Assembly (NCBI RefSeq): GCF_900188105.1
Contig: NZ_FZNP01000007.1
Coordinates: 310,001-374,000, forward strand
DNA from: Actinomadura mexicana
Lineage (GTDB): Bacteria; Actinomycetota; Actinomycetes; Streptosporangiales; Streptosporangiaceae
Direction: 5' to 3'
DNA: 64,000 nucleotides
Position numbers and translations under genes: made by a program. The notes beneath the pieces were generated by a model that saw only the letters and a program-made list of their open reading frames with translations, was not told the DNA's origin and ran no database searches. Below are positions 26,250 to 35,784 of this stretch, piece by piece (the first letter of the stretch is position 1; each line of letters opens with the position of its first letter).

Positions 26250-27097
26250 AGGGAGGTCCCTCCGGACTCCTCGTCACTGGTCAGATGCGTTCCGGCGGAC
26301 GCCCCCGCGTCCGCCGTGTCCCCGCCAGGGGCGGCGCGTGCGGCGCGGACGCCGCCCTCGCCGGTGTCGCCCGTCCCGCACAGGGAGCGGGGGCTGACGT
26401 GGGTGGTGCAGATGCCGTCGCCGTGCGCGATCGTGGCGAGCCGCTGCACGGGAGTGCCCAGCAGCCGGCTGAACGCCTCGGTCTCGGCCTCGCAAAGCTG
26501 GGGGAACTCCGCGGCGACGTGCGCGACCGGGCAGTGGTGCTGGCACAGCTGCTCGCCGCCGCCCGGCTGGGGCGCCTTGGCGGCGGCGGCCGCGTAGCCG
26601 TCCCCCGATAGGGCCTCGGCAAGGGTGCGGACCCGCTGGTGGGCCGGCGCGTCCTGCACGACGGGCCGGTACCGGCGCTCCAGATCGGCGATCTGCCGCC
26701 GGGCGAACTCGGCGACCGCGTGGTCGCCGGCCGTCTCGGCGAGGAACCGCAGGGCGCTGGTCGCCAGGTCGTCGTAGGCGTGCACGAAGGCGCTGCGCCC
26801 GGCGTCGGTGATGGCGAACCACTTGGCGGGGCGGCCCCGGCCGCGCCGGGACTGCGGCACCCGTGCCTTGCGGACCTCGATCATGCCCTCGGCCAGCAGC
26901 GCGTCCAGGTGCCGCCGGATCGCCGCCGGCGTGAGGCCGACGCGCTCTCCCAGCGTGGACGCGGTGACGGGGCCGTGTTCGAGGATCAGCCTGGCCACCC
27001 GGGCGCGGGTGTCGCGCTCGGGCTGGCCGGACGGCACGCCGACGGGGCGCGCTGCGGCGCCCCTGGTGCTCGTCTGATCCTCGCCCACGTTTTTCAC
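26246..27097 (-). CDS. sufR: SufR-type Fe-S-sensing transcriptional regulator
   Basis: This is a 283-residue regulator with an N-terminal winged helix (TASTLGERVGLTPAAIRRHLD) and basic wing SRRGRGRPAKWFAI. The C-terminal domain has a Cys cluster CQHHC followed by FPQLCEAE and a Cys-containing C-terminal segment, as in SufR repressors that bind an Fe-S cluster. It heads the operon and likely represses it when clusters are abundant. GTG 27097 has no SD; a CACA-N7-TGTG dyad overlaps it (27095-27109). The last 45 residues are low complexity and poorly conserved. Confidence 0.92.
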   Translation of the reverse strand: MKNVGEDQTSTRGAAARPVGVPSGQPERDTRARVARLILEHGPVTASTLGERVGLTPAAIRRHLDALLAEGMIEVRKARVPQSRRGRGRPAKWFAITDAGRSAFVHAYDDLATSALRFLAETAGDHAVAEFARRQIADLERRYRPVVQDAPAHQRVRTLAEALSGDGYAAAAAKAPQPGGGEQLCQHHCPVAHVAAEFPQLCEAETEAFSRLLGTPVQRLATIAHGDGICTTHVSPRSLCGTGDTGEGGVRAARAAPGGDTADAGASAGTHLTSDEESGGTSL

Positions 27098-27157
27098 AAC
27101 ATCAGTGTGCCGTAATTACTTCCCGCGAAACACCGGATTCCCGATGTCGTAGCTCAC

Positions 27158-27176
27158 GCAGGTAAGCCTTACCTAA
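27158..27176. promoter_or_regulatory. IdeR/DmdR-like iron box upstream of sufR
   Basis: AGGTAAG-C-CTTACCT (27160-27174) is a perfect odd palindrome inside a 19-bp stretch matching 14 of 19 positions of the IdeR/DmdR consensus as I remember it. It lies about 60 bp upstream of the sufR start on the minus strand and covers the stop codon of the universal stress protein gene. Confidence 0.55.
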
Positions 27177-28221
27177 GCTGGGCGTCCTCGCCGGCGGGGG
27201 GCTCCTCCGGGCCCGCGCCGGTCCCGCGCGGCAGCACCAGCACCGGGCACGGGGCGGCCCGGACGATTTTCCCGGAGCCCTCCCCGAGGAACACCTTGCG
27301 CAGCGGCCCGTGCCGGCCGGGCAGGCAGGCGACGACCTCGCCCGGCAGCATATCGACGGCGCCGATGGTGCCGGCGACCCCGGTCCCGACCTCCGCGAGC
27401 CGCTCGACCGGCATCCCGTCCCCCAGCCGCGCCCCGAGCAGGCCGGCGGCCTCCCGCAGGTCCTCGTCGGCCTGGGCGACCTGGCGGTCCAGCGCGCCGC
27501 CGACGCCGCCGAACCTGGCCGCGAGCGCGGCCGGGCGCAGTACCAGCGTCAGCAGCCGCATCGGCAGCCCCAGCGTCCGCGCGAGCGCGGCGGCGGCCAG
27601 CAGCGGGCCCTCGACGTCGCGGCGCGGCCAGAAGGCCACGGTCATCCGCTCCAGCCGCCGCGCCGAGCGGTCGGGCCCCAGCGTCCGGTGGTGGTGCGGC
27701 GGCTCGCCGGCGTACCCGCGCGGCGCCAGCATGACCGGCACGGGTGAGTCGTGCAGGAGCTGGTCGGCGGTGCTGCCGATGGCGATCCGGCCGCGGCGGC
27801 CGCCCGGCGCCGAGCCGATCACGACGAGGTCGGCGCCCACCTCCCGCGCGACCTCGATGAGGCCGCGCCCGCTGCCCCGGTGGGCGCGCACCCGCAGGTC
27901 CAGCTCCGGCCGCGGCACCTGGAGCTCGCCGAGCCGGGCGGCGGCGCCGGCCAGCGCCTCCTCCGCCTGGCCCCTGAGGTAGGCGATCCATTCGGCGTCC
28001 ACCGAGGCGGGGCCGTGCGCGGGCCAGGCGGGCGGATGGACGTTGGCGACCGTCAGCGGCGCGAGCCGGCTCGACCGGTCCGCCGACCGGACCAGCGCGG
28101 CCAGGGCCAGGGCGTCGTCGCCGCGCTCGTCGGGCGAGTACCCGACCAGCACGCGCAGCCCGTCCGGTTCCCCGCCTCCCGATCCACCGGCGTTCGGCTC
28201 ACTGCCGTTCGGCTCACTCAT
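27169..28221 (-). CDS. Tandem-domain universal stress protein
   Basis: This is a 350-residue protein with two UspA-like modules. The first runs RVLVGYSPDERGDDALALA to DLVVIGSAPGGRRGRIAIGS, matching the G-x2-G-x9-G-S/T ATP-binding loop. The second starts ERMTVAFWPRRDVEGPLLAA and ends FLGEGSGKIVRAAPCPVLVLP. Universal stress proteins respond to hypoxia and other stress in actinobacteria. Its ATG overlaps the permease stop by 8 bp, making it the last gene of the arginine deiminase operon. That association hints at expression under low oxygen. Confidence 0.85.
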   Translation of the reverse strand: MSEPNGSEPNAGGSGGGEPDGLRVLVGYSPDERGDDALALAALVRSADRSSRLAPLTVANVHPPAWPAHGPASVDAEWIAYLRGQAEEALAGAAARLGELQVPRPELDLRVRAHRGSGRGLIEVAREVGADLVVIGSAPGGRRGRIAIGSTADQLLHDSPVPVMLAPRGYAGEPPHHHRTLGPDRSARRLERMTVAFWPRRDVEGPLLAAAALARTLGLPMRLLTLVLRPAALAARFGGVGGALDRQVAQADEDLREAAGLLGARLGDGMPVERLAEVGTGVAGTIGAVDMLPGEVVACLPGRHGPLRKVFLGEGSGKIVRAAPCPVLVLPRGTGAGPEEPPAGEDAQLR

Positions 28222-29680
28222 GCGGGCTCCTTCCGATGGGCCCTGCGTTCCGGGCCGCCAGGCGCGAGTGGCGGCGGCCGTACAGGAAGTAGGCGGCCAG
28301 GCCGACGGCGGTCCAGATCGCGAAGACGGTCCAGGTGACGCCGCCGAGGCCGACCATCAGGTACACGCACAGCGCGACGCCGAGCAGCGGCGTCACCGGG
28401 TACAGCGGCGTGCGGAAGCTGCGCGCGAGCTCCGGCCGGGTGCGGCGCAGCACGATCACGCCGACGCTGACCAGGGCGAACGCGAACAGCGTCCCGATGC
28501 TGGTGGCGTCGACGAGCCGGCCCAGCGGGATCACCGCGGCGAGGACCGCGATGAACGCCGCCACGATGACGGTGTTGGCGACCGGCACCCGGCGCCGCGG
28601 GCTCACCTTCTGGAAGACCTGCGGGACGAGCCCGTCCCTCGACATCGCGAACAGGATGCGGGTCTGCCCGTACATGACGGTGAGCACGACGCTGGCGATG
28701 GCGATCACGGCGCCGAGGGACAGGATCACCGACGGCCAGGTCCGTCCGCTCACCGAGTCCAGGACCTGCGCCAGCGAGGCCTCGGAGCCGCTGAGCGAGA
28801 ACCGCGTCCAGTGCATGGCGCCGACCGCCGCGAGCCCGACCAGGACGTAGAGGACGGTCACGATGGCCAGCGAGAAGATGATCGCGAGGGGCAGGTCGCG
28901 GCGCGGGTTCTCGGCCTCCTCGCCGGCGGTGGAGGCGGCGTCGAATCCGATGTAGGAGAAGAAGACCTTCGAGCCCGCCGCGCTGATGCCCGCCCATCCC
29001 ATCGGCGCGAACGGGGACATGTTCCCCGCCCGGAACGCCGTGAAGGCGATCGCGCAGAAGAACAGCAGCACGCCGATCTTCAGGAACACCATGACCGTGT
29101 TCGCGGCGGCGCTCTCGGACGTGCCGCGCAGCAGCAGGGCCGCGGCGGACAGCACGACGATCACCGCGGGGACGTTGACGAGGCCGCCCTCCCCCGGCGG
29201 GTTGCTGATCTGCGCCGGGATCGTGAAGCCCGCCGCGCCGTCGAGGAAGGCGTTGAGGTAGGAGCCCCAGCCGACCGCCACGGCCGACACCGACACGGCG
29301 TACTCCAGCAGCAGGCACCAGCCGCAGACCCACGCGACCAGCTCGCCCAGCGTCGCGTAGGCGTAGGAGTAGGACGAGCCGGAGACCGGGATGGTCCCGG
29401 CCAGTTCGGCGTAGGACAGCGCCGAGAACAGGGCGGTGACGGCGGCGAGGACGAACGACAGCACGACCGCGGGCCCGGCCAGCGGGACCGCCTCGCCGAG
29501 GACGACGAAGATGCCGGTGCCGAGGGTCGCGCCGACGCTGAACAGGGTGAGCTGGAGCAGGCTCATCGTGCGCTTCAGCTCGCCGCCCTCGCCGTGCCCG
29601 CCCTCGGCGACGATCAGGTCGACGGGCTTGGTGCGCAGCAGGCTGCGCGCGAAGGCCTCCGGCGCGGCCCGGGCGGTCAC
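28214..29680 (-). CDS. APC-superfamily amino-acid permease (cationic amino-acid type)
   Basis: This is a 488-residue protein with about 12-13 hydrophobic helices. FSVGATLGTGIFVVLGEAV is the helix-1 unwound motif and SYAELAGTIPVSGSSYSYAY follows. FFSYIGFDAASTAGEEAENP is typical of cationic amino-acid transporters. Its place with arcA, arcB and arcC suggests arginine uptake or arginine/ornithine exchange, taking the role of ArcD. GTG 29680 overlaps the carbamate kinase stop by 4 bp. Confidence 0.9.
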   Translation of the reverse strand: MTARAAPEAFARSLLRTKPVDLIVAEGGHGEGGELKRTMSLLQLTLFSVGATLGTGIFVVLGEAVPLAGPAVVLSFVLAAVTALFSALSYAELAGTIPVSGSSYSYAYATLGELVAWVCGWCLLLEYAVSVSAVAVGWGSYLNAFLDGAAGFTIPAQISNPPGEGGLVNVPAVIVVLSAAALLLRGTSESAAANTVMVFLKIGVLLFFCAIAFTAFRAGNMSPFAPMGWAGISAAGSKVFFSYIGFDAASTAGEEAENPRRDLPLAIIFSLAIVTVLYVLVGLAAVGAMHWTRFSLSGSEASLAQVLDSVSGRTWPSVILSLGAVIAIASVVLTVMYGQTRILFAMSRDGLVPQVFQKVSPRRRVPVANTVIVAAFIAVLAAVIPLGRLVDATSIGTLFAFALVSVGVIVLRRTRPELARSFRTPLYPVTPLLGVALCVYLMVGLGGVTWTVFAIWTAVGLAAYFLYGRRHSRLAARNAGPIGRSPHE

Positions 29681-30612
29681 AGGGTGCTCGCCAGCGGCCA
29701 GGTGGCGTTCGGGGTGACGATCGTCCCCGCGGTCCCCTCCAGGATGCGCTCACACTGGTCGAGCATCCCGATCGCGGCCATGTCGCCCGTCCGCTCGACG
29801 AAGCTGACCGCCGCCTCGACCTTCGGGCCCATCGACCCGGCGGGGAAGTCCTCGCCGCGCAGCTCGTAGGGCGTCGTGTGGGTGATCTCCTCCTGCCGCG
29901 GCGTGCCGAAGTCGCGCATCACGCGGGGCACGTCGGTGAGGATGAGCAGCGCGTCGGCGTCCATGCTCTCGGCGAGGACGGCCGCGGTGAAGTCCTTGTC
30001 GACCACCGCCTCGACGCCCTCCAGCCGCCCCACGTCGTTGCGGAAGACCGGAATGCCGCCGCCGCCCGCGCACACCACCACCGTGCCGAGCCGGACCAGC
30101 TCCCTGATCAGCCGCGTCTCGATCACCCGCTGCGGCCGCGGGGAGGGCACCACGCGGCGCCAGCGGTCCCCGTCGGGCCGGACGGTCCAGCCGTACTCGG
30201 CGGCGAGCTTCTCAGCCTCCTCCCGCTCGTAGACCTGGCCGACGAACTTGGTGGGGTTCTCGAACGCCGGGTCCACCGCCGACACCAGCGTCTGGTTGAT
30301 CATCGCCATCACCTGGCGGCCGGGCAGCGCGTTCTGCAGCGCCTGGAGCATCCAGTAGCCGATCATGCCCTGGGTCTCGGCGCCGATCGTGTCCAGCGGG
30401 TAGGGCCGGGTCAGGTTCGGGTCGTTGACGCTCTCCAGCGCCAGCACCCCGACCTGCGGCCCGTTCCCGTGCGTGATGATCAGTTCGTGCCGCTCGGCGA
30501 GCGGCGCCAGCGACCGCACGGCCCGGTCGACGTTGCCGCGCTGGAGCTCGGCGTCGGGCGTCTGTCCACGCTTGACCAGCGCGTTCCCCCCGAGCGCGAC
30601 GACCACGCGCAT
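29677..30612 (-). CDS. arcC: Carbamate kinase
   Basis: The 311-residue protein starts MRVVVALGGNALVKRGQT and shows ITHGNGPQVG, VVCAGGGGIPVF, EAVVDKDFTAAVLAE and SMGPKVEAAVSFVERTG. The amino-acid-kinase fold transfers phosphate from carbamoyl phosphate to ADP, giving ATP, ammonia and CO2, the energy-yielding last step of the arginine deiminase pathway. It lies 26 bp after the ornithine carbamoyltransferase gene and overlaps the permease by 4 bp. No abnormality is visible. Confidence 0.96.
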   Translation of the reverse strand: MRVVVALGGNALVKRGQTPDAELQRGNVDRAVRSLAPLAERHELIITHGNGPQVGVLALESVNDPNLTRPYPLDTIGAETQGMIGYWMLQALQNALPGRQVMAMINQTLVSAVDPAFENPTKFVGQVYEREEAEKLAAEYGWTVRPDGDRWRRVVPSPRPQRVIETRLIRELVRLGTVVVCAGGGGIPVFRNDVGRLEGVEAVVDKDFTAAVLAESMDADALLILTDVPRVMRDFGTPRQEEITHTTPYELRGEDFPAGSMGPKVEAAVSFVERTGDMAAIGMLDQCERILEGTAGTIVTPNATWPLASTL

Positions 30613-30638
30613 GCGTCCCCCTCCCCGGCGACCCCCGC

Positions 30639-31640
30639 TCAGCCGAGCGTCGCCACCATGACCGCCTTGATCGTGTGCATCCGGTTCTCGGCCTCGTCGA
30701 AGACGATCGACGCCTCGGACTCGAACACCTCGTCGGTGACCTCCAGGGCGTCCAGGCCGGTCCTGCGGAAGATCTCCTCCCCCACGGCGGTCCCCCGGTC
30801 GTGGAAGGCCGGCAGGCAGTGCATGAACCTGGCGGCGGGGTTACCCGTCGCCCGCATGACCTCGGCGTTGACCTGGTAGGGGGTGAGCATCGCGATCCGC
30901 TCGTCCCACACCTCGGCCGGTTCGCCCATCGACAGCCACACGTCGGTGATGACGAAGTCGGCGCCGCGCACGCCGTCCGCGACGTCCTCGGTGAGGGTGA
31001 TGCTCGCGCCCGTCCCGGCCGCGACCGCGCGGGACGGCCCGACGACCGTCTCCTCGTCGGGCCAGAGGCCGCGCGGGGCGACGATGCGGACGCTCATGCC
31101 GAGCAGTGCCCCGGCCGCCACGTAGGAATGCCCCATGTTGTTGCGCGCGTCGCCCAGGTACGCGTACGTGACCTCGCGCAACGGCCTGCCGGCGTGCTCG
31201 CGCATGGTGAGCATGTCGGCGAGCATCTGCGTCGGGTGCCACTGGTCGGTCAGACCGTTCCACACCGGGACGCCCGCGTGCTCGGCCAGATCCTCGATGC
31301 GCCTCTGGCTGGCCCCCCGGTACTCGATGCCGTCGTACATCCGTCCGAGGACGCGCGCCGTGTCCTTCATCGACTCCTTGTGGCCGATCTGCGTCCCACC
31401 GGGGTCGAGGTAGGTGACGTGCGCGCCCTGGTCGTGCGCGGCGACCTCGAACGCGCAGCGGGTGCGGGTGGAGGGCTTTTCGAAGACGAGCGCGATGTTC
31501 CTGCCCGTCAGCGCCCGCGCCTCCGTCCCGCCGCGCTTGGCGGCCTTCAGGTCGGCCGCCAGGTCGATGAGGTGCTCGAACTCGCCCGGCGCGAGGTCGA
31601 GTTCCCTGAGCAGGCTGCGCCCCCGCAGACCGGGCGCCAT
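30639..31640 (-). CDS. arcB: Ornithine carbamoyltransferase (catabolic context)
   Basis: This is a 333-residue transcarbamoylase. FEKPSTRTRCAFEVAA is the carbamoyl-phosphate loop, HPTQMLADMLTM the second site, DVWLSMGEP the ornithine loop and HCLPAFHDRG the catalytic Cys region. Here it should run phosphorolysis of citrulline to ornithine and carbamoyl phosphate. Sequence alone does not separate the catabolic from the anabolic (argF) type; the operon does. ATG 31640 overlaps the arcA stop by one base. Confidence 0.95.
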   Translation of the reverse strand: MAPGLRGRSLLRELDLAPGEFEHLIDLAADLKAAKRGGTEARALTGRNIALVFEKPSTRTRCAFEVAAHDQGAHVTYLDPGGTQIGHKESMKDTARVLGRMYDGIEYRGASQRRIEDLAEHAGVPVWNGLTDQWHPTQMLADMLTMREHAGRPLREVTYAYLGDARNNMGHSYVAAGALLGMSVRIVAPRGLWPDEETVVGPSRAVAAGTGASITLTEDVADGVRGADFVITDVWLSMGEPAEVWDERIAMLTPYQVNAEVMRATGNPAARFMHCLPAFHDRGTAVGEEIFRRTGLDALEVTDEVFESEASIVFDEAENRMHTIKAVMVATLG

Positions 31641-32881
31641 CAGGCGTCCCGGACGAGCGGGCAGCTCATGCAGCGCGGGCCGCCGCGGCCCCGGCCGAGC
31701 TCGCTGCCGCGGATCGTGATGACCTCGACGCCGTTCCGGCTCAGGTGGTTGTTGCTCGTGGCGTTGCGCTCGTAGGCGATGACCACGCCGGGCGCGACGG
31801 CCAGGACGTTCGCGCCGTCGTCCCACTGCTCGCGCTCGGCGGCGAACACGTCCTGGGTCGGGGTGAGGACCTTGATGTCGTCCAACCCGAGCGCGGCGGC
31901 GACGGCCCGGTGCATGTCCTCCGCCGGATGGTCGGTGATCTTGAGTTCCTTCTCGTTGTCGCCGGGCTCCACGGTGTGGGACGGCAGCATGCCCATCCCC
32001 GCGTACTTGGTGAACACCCCGCGGTCGACCATCGTCATGACCGTGTCCAGGTGCATGAACGCCCGCCCGCGCGGCATCCGCAGCGCGACGATCCGGTCGC
32101 AGGCGCCCGCGGCGAACAGCGACCGGGCCAGCATCTCCACGGCCTGCGGCTGCGTGCGCTCGCTCATCCCGACCAGCACGCCGCCGTTCCCGAGGACCAG
32201 CACGTCGCCGCCCTCCAGCGTCGCCGGCGCCATCGCGGTGCCCCGGTTCCACACGTGGTACCCGCCCTCGGCGGGCCGGTCGTAGCCGGCCGCGAACAGC
32301 GGGTGCCAGCGGTAGACCGCCTCCATGTTCACCGTCTCGCGCATCCGGGCCTTCATGCGCATCGTGTTGATCGACACTCCGTCGTAGACCCAGCAGGACG
32401 TGTCGCGGGTGAACAGGTGGTTGGGCAGCGGCGGCAGGACGAACCCGTCCATGCCGATGGAGTGGAACGCGATGGACGCCGGCTCGGGCATCCGCTCCAG
32501 CATCTCCCGCTTGGTGATGCCGCCGATCAGGAACGCGGCCAGCTCCGCCACGTCCATGGCGTCGAAGCAGTTGCGGATCGCGTCGGTGGCCAGCGGACCG
32601 AACCAGTGCGGGTCGACCACCCTGTCGAGGATGTGCCGGCGCGCCTCGGGGATCGTGACGGTCTCGACCAGCAGGTCGATCAGCAGATGCGTCCGCACGC
32701 CCTGGGCCCGCAGCACGTCCTCGAACTCCTCGTGCTCCTCCACCGCCCGCCTGACCCAGAGGACGTCGTCGAACAGCAGCCCGGCGGCGTTGGACGGGGT
32801 GAGCCGCTTCAGCGACAGCTCGGGCCGGTGCAGCAGCACCTCCCGGAGCCGTCCGACCTCCGAATCGACGCGGAACGCCAT
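31640..32881 (-). CDS. arcA: Arginine deiminase
   Basis: This is a 413-residue guanidino-group-modifying enzyme that turns arginine into citrulline and ammonia. Motifs in order: HRPELSLKRLTPSN, LFTRDTSCWVYDG, LEGGDVLVLGNGG, AFMHLDTVMTMVDRG and the C-terminal catalytic Cys in GGPRCMSCPLVRDA. ATG 32881 has GGAGGT just upstream, which fixes the start over a longer possible reading. It is the first gene of the leftward arc operon. I saw no clear FNR- or DosR-type site in front. Confidence 0.96.
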   Translation of the reverse strand: MAFRVDSEVGRLREVLLHRPELSLKRLTPSNAAGLLFDDVLWVRRAVEEHEEFEDVLRAQGVRTHLLIDLLVETVTIPEARRHILDRVVDPHWFGPLATDAIRNCFDAMDVAELAAFLIGGITKREMLERMPEPASIAFHSIGMDGFVLPPLPNHLFTRDTSCWVYDGVSINTMRMKARMRETVNMEAVYRWHPLFAAGYDRPAEGGYHVWNRGTAMAPATLEGGDVLVLGNGGVLVGMSERTQPQAVEMLARSLFAAGACDRIVALRMPRGRAFMHLDTVMTMVDRGVFTKYAGMGMLPSHTVEPGDNEKELKITDHPAEDMHRAVAAALGLDDIKVLTPTQDVFAAEREQWDDGANVLAVAPGVVIAYERNATSNNHLSRNGVEVITIRGSELGRGRGGPRCMSCPLVRDA

Positions 32882-33043
32882 CCCCACCTCCCCGGAGCCC
32901 GGCCACGGCGCCGCGACTCCCCCCAGATCGCGGATTCCCCCGCGGCGCGACGGCGAAACTAGATCGACTTCCACCGGCCGGCTTTACCGCGACTTCACGC
33001 GGGCGGCGCCCGGACCGGGCGCGGAGCTGTCCTCCCCCGGACC

Positions 33044-33049
33044 TAAACT
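33044..33049 (+). promoter_or_regulatory. -10 element of a probable leaderless promoter (ABC ATPase gene)
   Basis: TAAACT lies 7 nt before the ATG at 33057, and no SD is present. This matches the recurring TANNNT-N6/7-start pattern. Confidence 0.5.
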
Positions 33050-33056
33050 CGTCACC

Positions 33057-33979
<923 letters not shown>

Positions 33980-33983
<4 letters not shown>

Positions 33984-34750
33984 CGACCTCGCTGGACCTC
34001 GCCCCCGCGCCGGGCGCCGCGCCGCTGCCGCGGATGGTCCTCTCCCAGGCCGGCTACGAGTTCCGCGCCGTGCTGCGCAACGGCGAGCAGCTGCTGCTCA
34101 CGCTGGTCATCCCGGTGGTGCTGCTGGCGCTGTTCAGCGCCACGTCCCTGCTGGACCTCGGCGCCGGGCGCCGCGTCGACTTCCTCGCGCCCGGCATCCT
34201 CGCCCTCGCGGTGATGTCCACCGCGTTCACCGGCCAGGCCATCGGCACCGGCTTCGAGCGGCGCTACGGCGTCCTGAAGCGGCTCGGCGCGACCCCGCTG
34301 CCGCGCGGCGGGCTCATCGCCGCCAAGACGCTCAGCGTGGTCGCGGTCGAGGCCGTGCAGGCCGCGGTGGTCTGCGCGGTGGCGCTGGCGCTCGGCTGGC
34401 ACCCGCACGGCGACCCCGCCTCGGTGGCCGCCCTGCTGCTGCTCGGCACCGCCGCGTTCAGCGGGTTCGGGCTGCTCATGGCCGGGACGCTGCGCGCCGA
34501 GGCGACCCTGGCCGCCGCCAACCTCGTCTACGTCCTGCTGCTCGTCCTCGGCGGCGTCGTCTTCCCGCTGGACCGGTTCCCCGGCGCGGTGCGGTCCGCG
34601 CTGGAGCTGCTGCCGATCTCGGCGCTCTCCGACGGGCTGCGCCAGGTCCTCCAGCACGGCGCCGCGTTCCCGGGCAAGCCGCTGGCGGTCCTCACCGTGT
34701 GGGCCGTCGCGGGCCTCGTCCTGGCCGCCCGCTTCTTCAGGTGGGAGTAG
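33980..34750 (+). CDS. ABC-2 type transporter permease
   Basis: This is a 256-residue protein with six hydrophobic segments, for example LLLTLVIPVVLLALFSATSL and NLVYVLLLVLGGVVFPLDRF. The cytoplasmic coupling stretch FERRYGVLKRLGATPLPRG is characteristic of ABC-2 (DrrB-like) permeases. GTG 33980 overlaps the ATPase stop by 4 bp, so the two form one exporter. The downstream EamA gene begins 4 bp after its stop. Confidence 0.9.
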
Positions 34751-34753
34751 CGC

Positions 34754-35713
34754 ATGGCCCTGTCCGAGGCACCCGGCTCGTTCGGCGGCGCGTCCCACCC
34801 CGCACGGCCTTCCCGGGCGCGGGCGCTGTCATCGCGGAAGCTGTCGCTCGGGTCGGTGCCGCCGCCCGCGCTGATCCTGCTCGGCATCATCTCCCTGCAG
34901 GTCGGGGCCGGCCTGGCCAAGCACCTGTTCGACCGGCTGCCGCCGAGCGCCGTCGTGACGATGCGGCTGCTGACCTCGGCGATCGTGCTGGGGTTCCTCA
35001 CCCGGAAGGCGCTGCGGACCGTCCTGCGCGACCACTCGCGCTCCAGCCTCGCGATCGCCGCCGTCTTCGGGCTGGCGCTCGCGCTGATGAACTTCTCGAT
35101 CTACCAGTCGTTCTCGCGGATCCCGCTGGGCGTCGCGGTCACGATCGAGTTCCTCGGGCCGCTCCTGGTCTCGATCGTCGCCTCCCGGCGCCCCCGCGAC
35201 GCGCTGTGGGTCGTGCTGGCGGGGGCCGGCGTCGTCCTGCTGGCCAGGGGCGGCAGCGGCGCCCTCGACCCGGTCGGCATCGCCTTCGCGCTCCTGGCGG
35301 GGGCGTGCTGGGCCGGCTACATCGTGCTCACCGCCGCGACCGGCAAGCGGTTCCCCGGCTCCACCGGCCTGGCGCTCGCCAGCGTCGTCGGGACCGTCGC
35401 GATCCTCCCGCTCGGCGTGGCGTCCGCGGGCACCGCCCTGCTGGACCCGCGGCTGCTGCTGATCGGCCTCGGCGTCGGGCTGCTGTCGTCGGTGATCCCG
35501 TACTCGCTCGAACTGGAGGCGCTGCGGCGGATGCCCGCCCGCGTCTTCGGGATCCTGATGAGCCTGGAACCCGCCGTGGCGGCGCTCGTCGGGGTGGCGC
35601 TGCTCGGCGAGATCCTCACGACGCGCCAGTGGCTCGCGATCTGCTGCGTCATCGTCGCCTGCGCGGGCGCCACCCGGAGCCGGAAGGAGCCGCCCGCGGC
35701 GCCCGAGGCCTGA
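34754..35713 (+). CDS. EamA/RhtA-type drug-metabolite exporter
   Basis: This is a 319-residue protein with ten predicted membrane helices in two EamA repeats, the second starting about PVGIAFALLAGACWAGYIV. YSLELEALRRMPARVFGILMSLEPAVAAL spans the last repeat and is typical of RhtA-like threonine/homoserine exporters (quoted here as YSLELEALRRMPARV). A Pro/Ser/Arg-rich N-terminus of about 35 residues precedes the first helix. It follows the ABC permease by 4 bp and may share its transcript. Confidence 0.85.
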   Translation: MALSEAPGSFGGASHPARPSRARALSSRKLSLGSVPPPALILLGIISLQVGAGLAKHLFDRLPPSAVVTMRLLTSAIVLGFLTRKALRTVLRDHSRSSLAIAAVFGLALALMNFSIYQSFSRIPLGVAVTIEFLGPLLVSIVASRRPRDALWVVLAGAGVVLLARGGSGALDPVGIAFALLAGACWAGYIVLTAATGKRFPGSTGLALASVVGTVAILPLGVASAGTALLDPRLLLIGLGVGLLSSVIPYSLELEALRRMPARVFGILMSLEPAVAALVGVALLGEILTTRQWLAICCVIVACAGATRSRKEPPAAPEA

Positions 35714-35784
35714 GCGGTGGCGGCCCCGTGTGGCAGCGTGGAAGGATCGGGACGTCGCGATCATCAAGCCGGAGAGGAGCCGCC

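Noticed and set aside
27095..27109. CACA-N7-TGTG dyad at the sufR start as a firm SufR operator
   Set aside because: Only 4-bp arms, and I do not remember the actinobacterial SufR site well enough to claim a match; kept only as a note in the sufR entry.
30639..31640. Anabolic argF assignment for the carbamoyltransferase
   Set aside because: No other arginine biosynthesis gene is adjacent, while arcA and arcC overlap or adjoin it.
32882..33056. DosR- or FNR-type box before arcA
   Set aside because: I examined the region on both strands and found no palindrome close to those motifs.
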